NCBI GenBank assembly: GCA_011503125.2
Contig: WWBZ02000001.1
Coordinates: 5,704,001 to 5,768,000, forward strand
Direction of reading: 5' to 3'
Source: Botryosphaeria dothidea
Taxonomy: Eukaryota; Ascomycota; Dothideomycetes; Botryosphaeriales; Botryosphaeriaceae
DNA length: 64,000 nt
Under the pieces are notes generated by a model. That model was not told where the DNA came from and searched no databases. It was given only the letters and a program-made list of their open reading frames with translations. Shown one piece after another: positions 38,919-48,294 of the stretch (the first letter of the stretch is position 1; the number at the start of each line of letters is the position of its first letter). A program made the translations under genes and the position numbers.

Positions 38919-41900
38919 TGACGAGGGGATTTGGTTGCAAGCACAGCGTCTTTGCGGTGTATTGTATGTTTTTTGGGAGAAGAGGATACTTGAACTGGAG
39001 TAGCTGGGAGGATTCTGATGACCGTGATGATGGGCGTGGGCCGGTTGGTTGAGGCGGTGGTGGGCTTGCGCATACCCTTTGCTGGTGTACGGGCGTTGGC
39101 CGTGCGGGTCAAAAGTGGCTTTTCTTTGTGCCTTTGCTTTTGTCTTTGGAGAAACATCCCTCCTCTCCTGAACGAAAGAGGGCTACTAGCGTGTATTTTG
39201 TAGATATCGGTTTGCTTGCTCATCTTGGGAGAGCTCACGGGCGTCGTTGCTTTGGTGATCATCTCCTCCGCTGTCCGGATGAGTAGATAATTCATACTCG
39301 ACTCTTCTTGGTCTCGAAAGGGTTCCCCACCTGTGTTGATGTGAACGGATTCGATGTTACATATGAGGTGATCGTTCAAGTAGTTGTTGGTCTTGCTGGA
39401 TACCCTTAGATATCAAGCGTTGCGAAGAGCACACACTACTTCTCGGACAGGGTTGTTACTGCACAACTTATGATATGAATGGGTTATGAACACACTCGAA
39501 GAGCAGCGTCAAAGGTCATCGCCGGGGCAATATACACTGTGGGGAGGTCTCGGGATGCGATGGTCTCGGTAACCTTGGCACATTGCATTGAAAGAGACAA
39601 AAACGCGAATGCGCTCGTATGAACGTAATGCAAGCACGCTCATTCACATACTTAGTCTATTGCGGGTTCTATTCCCAGATAAGACTATGGAGAAGCCTCT
39701 CACTCCCACCATGCAAGTTTAGCCGCATACGCAGAAAGCCTCGGAGCGTGGTGATGCGCTTCGTATAGGGAGACGCCTGATTGGCTCCTACGTATTGCCT
39801 TGTCGTGAGCGGAGAGTATGATGTGCATGTCCCCTTGGGCCGCGCTGATGACGTGCTGTAGGGGCTGGGCAGCTTGAAAATGGCTCGCTCCCGTGTGGCG
39901 TTCGTTCCTGTCTTGGTATGTTCTAGCCTTCTCCGGTGTTCGTGGGTGATGCCGAGGCCGAATGGCGGGCGAGTTTTGTGTATGCATACACCGACGAGGA
40001 TCCCGGCAGAAGCTTTCGCCTTTCTTCCTTCATTTTAGGAAATTATCTTTGGACATCTTCTGGAACATGCAGATCGCCTTCGGCCGCTCCCATGGTGCGT
40101 AATTGCGCAAGTGGATCCAAGGCTCCCTGGGATTTTCTGACTCTACCCGTCGGGAGAGCCGATACTGTCAAAGCTTGTTCCAACATCAATCTTCGTTCTG
40201 ACCGGCTTCAAGAGGAAGTTTATACATATCTTATTTCTTTTCGGAACTTTCTTGCAATACCAGGTCCAGATTCTGCCGTAGGGCGGTGTTGGTCGAAGCA
40301 CAGAAAGTCGTCCTGTGTGCTCATTTTGAGGGAAACGACGGGAAACGATTACTTCCTCCGCCGTACGCAGGTTCATCTCCATGATCCGGATCCCTGTTCA
40401 CATATTTTGGTGAGTGATAGCGCCGCTATGAGAAAACGGCAAGCGTGGAATTACAGGACGGGCTCAGTTGGGAAGCCAACATCGTAGGTCCGGTTTGGGA
40501 AATTTGAGGCGCAACTTCGGGTCAGCCATGCTGGTTACCCTGGTCGCTGATATTTGAATGCAACTCAACTTGATAATCAAGGTGCTTGGGACTTGAAATT
40601 GCAAGTACAAGTTGACTACTTCGGTTCGCTTCTTCGGAGCCGAAAGAGTTCTCTTGATGCAACAGACCAAGTCAATGTGTTGGACTATGAACTGTTAGGA
40701 GAAACAGGGTCTTATTGTACCAAGGATCAACAGCGAAAATTTGCTAGATAGCTACTATATAAGAGGCTGCAGGTTCACCTACCCTCCTCCTCATGCCACT
40801 CATTATCTGGTATTTGCAAACCAATCACAATTCAACACAATGCGACGCCCTGGAACAAGGCTGGCCAGCTGCTTGGCAGGTAAATACTGGCCATGTTTGG
40901 AAGAAGGCTGGATAAATGACACTGATGTGGGTTCATACGGGTGATGAATTGCCATAGGCTGCAGAAAAGCCACTTACCTATTCTTCGCCTAGGAGTCTAA
41001 CCGTTGTACATACGACCTAGCATGAATCCGTGATGGCTGCCTGGCCGAAAAGAATTAGGCAATCAACGCTTGCAAACGATTCCATGGGGAGCGGCTACCC
41101 CGTTGCATTCGTGACGACTATAAATCCACCAGGCTCTGGCTATAGTATTGGCAATATGTGAACTGCCACTGTTATGACATCGAAGTCTACACTTGCTGTC
41201 CTGGGTACTTTCTGGTCCCGCTCTTGCTGCGCTAAAGTATGAATGCTCTTCATGCCGGCGCGATACAGAATATATGCATGAGAAATTGAAATCTCCGTCC
41301 GAAAACATGTCAAAAATAGATTGATTACACTAAGATTACTGCCTCAACTTCCCAGAATCGATCATGGAAATTGTGTCGTTGCCGAAGATCACGGATGATC
41401 TTCCATTTCTCCGCGCGGAAGAAGTAAGCCCTGGTAATTGGGCGAGTATGCCATAGGTTCTTGAAGCGCTGGTGAGCCAAGCTGCTGCAGATCACTGGCA
41501 GCTCCGCTTTTCGTCCGGTTCTGCCACGAAGCGACCGTGGCTGGAAACCAAAAACCGAGAACGAGGAAGAAGCTATGCCAAGTCTCTCGAGGGTCCCTCT
41601 TGAGAGCTATCGAGAAGATGGTCTCTTGCTCGTCGCCTCGATGGATTGGAAATGGCTGCTTTTCGGAGCCAGAAAGGGTCCCGACCGGCTAAGATAGAGA
41701 GAGATGCTAGTGCTTGCTCGCTCTACAACATGGTCACAGGTGGCATGATGTATCAGCTCCGAGAGCTTTCCTGAATAATTATCGTGGATTTGCTATTTCA
41801 ATTGCTTTGGGGCAATGTGATCCAGCGAGACAGATCGTGTAGAGTCGATATGGAATCCTAATCAGGCCCTCAAAGTTTGATGCACTGGTAGATGGTGTTA

Positions 41901-43651
41901 CAGGTTTTGCATGATCGTGCATTGATCGGCGGAATACTTGATTTTTAGCTCATCACATTCTCAGTTCAGGATGACTAGTCTCATATTTCCAACATGCAAA
42001 GAGCAGGGTAACCAGACACCTACCTTTCCTAACGTCAAGTAAGACAGATCTTCGAATTACACGACTGCGTTTGCACATAACAGAGCCTCAAATAGAATCA
42101 GTCAGCCTTACCTAAACCAAGATGGAGACCTTGAAGCAATGCGGTGCCCTCTCAGATAAGACAGCTTCTATTCCCACCAATCAAAACACCCTCGTAATCG
42201 CTCGGGGAGTACCGGAGCTCGGGTTTTTAGCTCCAAACTCGGATAGGGAAGCGTCTAATAGCACTGGCTCGGTTGCATCCTATGGCCGATTTTCTTTGGC
42301 GTCCACCAGATCCCGTATTGGCGTTCATTGCTTGTTTTCCTTCTGGATGCCCTGTGGTTGGTGAGATCCTATCTTACGAAAAGGCCCCTTTGCCATGTTT
42401 AGCGGTTCGTGATCGGACATAGGCCCGAAATTCTGCGCAATTGTTAAGTATGCTGCTAGTAATCCATCTCTTCTAGAGTTTCTCCGAAGATTTGCCTCGG
42501 CCGACGAAGATTGGGCGCAAGCACTCGGCCTGATTCTCCTTTAAGTCTGAAGCTTACAAGAAACTCCATATTATCCGCATATCCGGCTCTTGATCATCTT
42601 GTCCATTCGCTCCCTCATGCCCAGTGGAACCCTGTGAGCGCCAAACAGGAAGGATCTGTACCCGGCCCTGCCCACGACAGGCATCGCTGGTCGTTCAAGC
42701 AGCCAATAGCTCATCGGATCTTTCCCACACCGGCCCTTTCCGTCTTACAAAGCATGTTGACGTATGAGCTCATACACATGGGAGATGCTTAGTCGACTGG
42801 CACATGCTCACAAATCTCCGCCACTCCCCGAAACCTTGATTCGAGTTTCAACCATATTGAAACTGGACAACTGAACTGCGGGTGGCTGGGACTCTCTCCC
42901 AAGCCTCCGCGGAGAATCTCCTTCCCACGAAAAATGCCCAAGGAAAGAGATGGCGGATCCAGCCATCTCCAATATTATCCCGTGTTGAACAGATTCGTTT
43001 ACAGAGATGCTGCACTCCTTTAGGAAATAGTTTTCAGTCTTTGCGGATCAATTTTCGCCTTGCCTTGCGGCGTGCAAATCTTTTCACCGCAGGCTGTGTT
43101 TTCTATGCCGGTTTTGCCGAGCCCTGCACCTCAACATCCCCACAATTCCTTGAGCTGCGTTCGTGCCTTGGCAGTCGGCCAACCGTGTCTTCGTTCAGTC
43201 TCTAATAAGACCATGTAGAGCCGTTCCTGTTCCAGGGGATTCGAGAAACGGTCACCAACTGTGAAATAGCTATTAGTCACCAGTTCGTGATAGAGAGTGG
43301 GAGGGCAGGAAATGAGCCGGAAATGCAGGGCGAAAGACGTCTGGTTTCCTTACAGAGTGTCACGGCCATGCAAGATATCAAAATAGCTGGCGGAACTGTG
43401 TCGTTCGATAGGCCTAGTCCGCAAAGGATTCGAACGTCGCGCTTTGCCTTCTCCTGAATGACCCAATGTCAGATTGTGGTTACAGCCGGAACCAGGCTTG
43501 GGGCAATCACAGAGCGTACATCAATCTCAGCTACCGCTTGTCGACGTTGTGGTCCTAGCGTAGGAATAGTTGGATCGTGGACGATGAGGAGGAGTCGAGC
43601 CAGAATAGTATAGGCGTATCCCATCACTTCCGGACGCGGATTCCGTCAGCA
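38919..43651. other. 4.7-kb stretch without a convincing gene
   Basis: Normal composition, not RIPed. The small open frames (39018, 39700, 39936, 41063, 42122, 42511, 42882) lack domains, consistent splice patterns or recognisable text. One promoter-like arrangement is noted separately at 40756-40944. No transposon was recognised. It may hold decayed genes or non-coding transcripts. Confidence 0.45.
40756..40944 (+). other. Promoter-like site with a 34-codon ORF
   Basis: TATATAAG at 40756-40763 is followed by a CT-rich leader and an AACACAATG start at 40840. The frame runs 34 codons to 40944 (MRRPGTRLASCLAGKYWPC at its start). A GTAAAT donor-like site occurs after about 13 codons, so a spliced form is possible. 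There is no homology I can name. It may be a small gene, a relic or chance. Confidence 0.2.
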
Positions 43652-45374
43652 CTACGTCGCAAGGTCAATTGTCCGGGCCTTCCACTCACCGTGCCACTCC
43701 AGATGCAACCTGATGTCCGGGAACTTGCCCTCGTACGTGTCGTCCCACGTCCCGTAGAACGGCTCGAAGCTTTTGGGCATGCCGGCCCACCACCGCGCGT
43801 TGTCGTCGACCAGCCACTTCCATCTTTTCGCCGCCTCTTCCTTGCCCGCCTCGAAGTTTCCGAAGGCGCAGTCCAGCACGTCGGCGCAGTGCGCGATGGC
43901 GCGCTGGCACCAGATCCAGTCGGGCGCGGGCGCGAAGCCGTGCGCGTCGTCGAAGCCGCAGACGCGCCGGACGGACATGGTGACGGGCTGCTGCTTGTGC
44001 AGCGCCAGCCACAGCTCCTGCCGGAACGCGGTCCAGTAGGCCGCCAGCCGGAAGCCGGTGGGGACGACGTGGCCGTAGGTGTTGGTCGCCACGCTGATGA
44101 TGGCCTGCGTGCCGCTGAGATGCCCGCCGTCGTCGAAGCCGGAGATGTGGGCTGTGGTTGGGAAGGCTTTAGAATGAGAGAGCCTCTCCTTTTAGAGTGG
44201 TTCGAGATGGGACGACAAAGGGGGAGGGATGGTGGGGTGGGCGACTTACAATCCATCTCTTCAAGCATTCGGAGGAAGATTGTGGCGGCCAGGAGCGTCT
44301 CATCCATGACGAGTGTTTCGTCGTTGAGGGCTGGTATTAGCGCCTCTAGGCACCTTTGGTAGTAGCGGTCCGCGACGTGCGGGTTGTAGCCGTTCTTCCA
44401 TTGCAAGATCCGCGAGGATAGCGCTAGGATGGCATTCGCTAGAGTCGTGTTCGTCCTGGCTCTCTGCGGAATGTCGATGCGAAAGTACTGGATCGGTTCG
44501 CTAACGTCAAACTTCGGAGATGCGTCAGTCTCCTGAGACGGCTCTCAGGGGGTCGGGGGCCGGGCGTACAAAGTGAGAGACATTCTCGTAAAAGTAGCGA
44601 AGCAACATTGCCTCCTCTTCGATTGGGAGAGGCCATTGATTGCCAGCCTGGCCCGCTACGTTGGCTATCGATGGGGGAGTGCTGACGGCTATCGAGTGCA
44701 AGCGCTCGAGGTCCGCTATCCACGACGCGGAAGTTGTGAGCGAGGTGAATGGCGATATAGATCCTGGGATCTCATGACTGTTCAATTGGAAAGTAGATGT
44801 CTGCTGGTCCTGGTATGGGCCTGGTCAGTGTCTCTGATCCTTCAGCCCCTATGTGCAACCTCACGCCACACATACCAAGGCGGGATCCAAAATTATGTCA
44901 GCGTCCAAAGAGATGCCGTTCCTAGGAACTACGTCGGCATGGATTGGAGCGTCTGCAGCAACTTCATCATCGTCTTCAGTATCCAGATAGTCGATGCCAT
45001 TCTCGGCAATGAAATCGACTGTTCCTAGTTAGCGGCCTGGAGGGTGAGATGAGGGTTGCACGAAAATGACGACCTTTGGGAGGTACAGGAAGCCATTTTT
45101 GTTTCTCCTGGTCCTGCTTCGGGAATGCTCGGTGCTTGAATTTCCAGCGGGTCTCGCGGACGCAAGGTCGACCGGTTCGCTCGCATCTGCCACACTGAGG
45201 CACCTTGCCATCGCCTGCGTAACATTCGTCAGCGGCTTGATCTCACGGGGATCGTACCCGGAGAACGGACACTTGTAATGCCTTGTGCGGCAGTTATTGC
45301 TGCAGGTCGGGGCGAATCAGCATTCGATCGAGGAAGTGCATACCTGCCTCAGCAACTAACCAGGACAGATTCAT
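43652..45374 (-). CDS. Zn2Cys6 fungal transcription factor
   Basis: Nuclear DNA-binding regulator. Exons on the minus strand: 45374-45361, 45299-45271, 45214-45074, 45024-44876, 44809-44570, 44511-44250, 44151-43652, giving 444 aa in frame. The cluster is exactly CX2CX6CX6CX2CX6C at residues 5-32 (NNCRTRHYKC, then DGKVPQCGRC and RTGRPC). A basic linker (RETRWKFKHRAF) and an acidic stretch (DTEDDDEVAADAP) follow. The C-terminal half is a fungal-specific regulatory domain (LLRYFYENVSHF, then ANAILALSSRI, then RYYQRCLEALIP). Two introns split the zinc cluster and the first exons are only 14 and 29 nt. The start is therefore the weakest part; an open frame extends upstream to 45542. Neighbour of a dead sugar transporter and arabinofuranosidases; target genes unknown. 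Confidence 0.82.
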
Positions 45375-45964
45375 CGTGCGTACAACGGAGGGAGTTGATG
45401 GGTGATGTGGGCGTAGCGGACCCATCCTACCTTTTTGCTTCCGTCCTCGGTGCAAGTCCCCGCTAGCTACGCTCCGATGTAGCGGGCCCAACCAGAAGTG
45501 CGGAGTTACAGGGATCATTTGGCCGTTGCTCGCTGGCGGCATAGCCGCACAGACGCCAACGGCTGTGACAGGCGAAACTAGTTGCCATCTGGCGCCGCCG
45601 TCTTTGCCTTATCCGGGCCCGCTTCTGGTCAACTTGTCCGACTCGCTACTGCACTCGAAGCATCACGCCGAATCCCCGAACACAGAACGGCTAAGAATTT
45701 TTCCACAGTTCATCATCATATATTTGCTCGTCGAACTCCCACAAACACGTGGCTGTCACATAATGTCGGTTTGCGCGCTTATTTCTGGTCGCTCTGCTGG
45801 TGAGTCTGGTGTACCAGCACTTCTACTACACCGGACCAAACCCGGAGCTCTGCCGTGAAAGAAAGGGTAGAAAGTACTACGGATGAAATACGTGTTCAGT
45901 AATCGCACATGCTCAAAGAGAAGTATATTCCTATCGACATACAGGGGTTTCCGCTTCATGCTCA
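45375..45964. other. Intergenic, TF 5' end to MFS pseudogene 3' end
   Basis: No convincing gene. An open minus-strand frame to 45542 could be 5' leader or an N-terminal extension of the transcription factor. Confidence 0.45.
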
Positions 45965-47281
45965 TCACGTCTTTGCGACCTTCTCGTTGATAACGGCCTC
46001 CGCTGCTCGAGCCGCACCACCCCCGAGGACCTCAGCCATAATCTCCCGCTCCTCCCAGCTGTATTATCCCCAAACACATCGCCCATCTCCTCCAGAGTCT
46101 TTCCCTTCGTTTCCGGCACGAGAAAGAATGCCCAGATAGAAGCCAGGACGCACATGATGGCGAAGAAGCCATACGTGCCGAAGCCGGCGTCTTCGCTCAT
46201 GGTCGGAACGATCACTCCGATGATAAAGTTACAGAGCCACACCGTCGCAGTTGACAAGGCAACTCCTTTCGCGCGCGTGCTGTTCGAGAAGACCTCCGCA
46301 GGAAGCGCTGTGCTTGTTAGCGCTTAGGACTACTTGAATAGGAAGTCGAAGACTTACCCCATGCTAGCGGTGAGTATGAGACACCGTATGCCAGGATGTA
46401 AACATATGCGAATCCGCAGGTCACCCAGCCGGCAGCTTTGTGGCCTGGCCAATCGTGCGAAAACTCTCCGACGAGCGCGCTCATGATGATATAAGGGGTT
46501 GCCATGCCGATGGCACCCCAAATGGCCAGAGGCCACAAGACACATGGAAGCCGGAATGAGACGTCTCCTTCCATGTGTCTTGTGGCATATGTGATCCAGT
46601 ACGAGACGACAGCGCCAAGGACAATCGAAACGGACTCGAGGACTAGGAGCGCGCCACGAAGGTGCGGTGGCGAGATTTCGGAGATGTACAAAAGGGCACC
46701 CTGGGATTCTTAGCCAAGTGGCTACCAACTAGCACAGTGGCGGACTCACCAGCGCAAGTGTAGCAACACGAGGGCCCCGTAGCTCGGAGCGGCAGTCTGG
46801 ATGATGGCACCAATGCTGAAGATAACGACGACAACACTCAGCGCCCACTTACGACTGACCTTGTCGGCCAGCCAAGGCATGAAGAAACATCCAAGGAAAG
46901 CGCCGAGCTCCAACATGGCTGTCATGAAGCCGGTCCAGAAGCCACCTAGCAGCTACGCATCAGCATCCTCTGGAGGAGATCGGCAATGGAATACACACCA
47001 TTTTTCAGTCCCGGATACTGGTCTGTAAATTGGTCCATAACGTTGATGATCGAGATGACACCTTGGTCATATCCGAAGGAGAAGCCACCAAGTGAGGCGA
47101 GGAATGCTGCACCGAAAACGTAAGGAGAGGCAATGATCCCACGGATGCCACCAGGTCCATACGAGACATCTTCAACTATCGCAGTCAAGTTTTCAGGAAT
47201 CTCCGGCGCTGCCATGTCCATCTCCTCATGATGCTCAACATTGCCGGCTGGCTTGTTGAGATCATTGTCTTGCTTCTCCAT
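45965..47281 (-). pseudogene. Broken MFS sugar transporter (sugar porter family)
   Basis: Intact members are 12-helix plasma-membrane sugar/H+ symporters of about 530 residues. Remaining pieces are unmistakable: GGFSFGYDQGVISIINVM (helix 1), MTAMLELGAFLGCF, PLYISEI-like ALLYISEISPPHLRGALL, GWVTCGFAYVYILAYG, STRAKGVALSTATVWLCNFI and PETKGKTLEEMGDVFGDN. Inferred introns: 46953-46996, 46701-46749, 46308-46357. Three lesions are visible. First, about 30 nt is lost near 46766-46771 between GALV and VATLALG, shifting the frame. Second, about 150 residues (helix 6/7 loop to helix 8/9, including the PESPRWL-type and RxGRR-type motifs) are replaced by a 19-bp inverted-repeat junction at 46532-46586. 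Third, one nucleotide is missing near 46058, after which the conserved tail (EREIMAEVLGGGAARAAEAV) continues in another frame to 45965. A solo LTR lies 374 bp upstream. Confidence 0.85.
46532..46586. repeat. Perfect 19-bp inverted repeat at a deletion junction
   Basis: GCCACAAGACACATGGAAG (46532-46550) and its exact reverse complement (46568-46586) are separated by 17 bp. One arm encodes the expected ATRHMEG text before the gap, and the other lies at the point where the protein resumes (WPLAIWGAIGMATP). This suggests fold-back, templated repair during the deletion. Confidence 0.85.
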
Positions 47282-47654
47282 GGTGACGTTCTCGGAAGTC
47301 CGGGGAAGGAGCAAGATCGCGCAAGCTTCAAGGATGGATAGAAATGGGGATAGAGGTTTGCGGAGAGAAGAGTGAAGAGCTGAGGAGTTGGAAACCAAAA
47401 GACTTGAGAACCGCCGACATGGGTCATCATAATATAATGTTCAAGCAGGTACGCCAGCGGGTACTACCGCCCCCGCGTCCCGGAGACTGGCAATCTGGGG
47501 TTTGGAGAATATTGCCCTTTTCGCGTTTTGCGGGGTGTGGAGGCCCCGCTCGAGCTTTCGTGGGAGAAGAACCCCGGACCACAACGCGCCGCCACTCCCC
47601 AGAATCGCTCAATGGTCCAATCAGAACAAGGTTAATTATTACCCGATCCGGATC
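47282..47654. other. Upstream region of the MFS pseudogene
   Basis: Former promoter of the transporter. No gene. 47650-47654 (GGATC) is the left target duplication of the solo LTR. Confidence 0.55.
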
Positions 47655-47819
47655 TGATGGAAAATGAGCTCAATCACCTCCGTTATCTGTTATTGGATAG
47701 TATATTAGCTTAGTCATTCATTCTGAGACGTCTTGGGAGCAACACCACGAGCGCCTCAGCAACCAAGCAATCAAGTCATTCATTCATCGATTCCGACCGA
47801 TCAAGCGCAAATTCCATCA
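47655..47819 (+). mobile_element. Copia solo LTR, 165 bp, not RIPed
   Basis: It starts TGATGGAA and ends TTCCATCA, an 8-bp terminal inverted repeat with TG..CA ends. It is flanked by a perfect 5-bp duplication, GGATC, at 47650-47654 and 47820-47824. Its full 165 bp match the reverse complement of the LTR at 10057-10221, and the inner part matches 1-81. It keeps CpA/TpG sites that are mutated there. It is oriented opposite to the big Copia element. The internal region was presumably lost by LTR-LTR recombination. Confidence 0.95.
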
Positions 47820-48294
47820 GGATCATATCGGCTTCGCAACTGTTCATACGCCGGTGCACGTATCGTTGATCTATCAGTGGCGCTCTTCACGGGAATAGAA
47901 TTCCAGCGAAGCTGAGATGGTCACTCCTCCTCAGAATTCAGCTTTTGAAACGAGAGAATCGCTCGAGAAGTTGGCATAAACACTGCTGAAACAAGAAACA
48001 ATAAAGCTTTGCGTTCGAACTCTAGCCAAAATAACGGCCAACTCGTTCGTAGTTGGAGTGTTTGTCGGAGGCCTCATCATGCCGTCTGATCTTCTACGTC
48101 CGGGTGAGTGCTTAGAGTCTCCACAAGTTGATATTTATCTTTTCACGCAGCTGGGCTAGTGCGCAGCCCCATGAGGGGATGACATGCAGGTCAATGATAC
48201 CAGCTCGTACTCGGCTTGATTGTCGGCTATCCTATCTTGACAACTCGCATTACTATTACTGCATACTTGTTCCATGAAAGCCCACTCCCGTATC
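47820..48294. other. Intergenic, no gene seen
   Basis: Begins with the right GGATC duplication. Contains the downstream region of the secreted repeat protein. A short open frame at 47733-47915 overlaps the LTR and is not supported. Confidence 0.5.
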
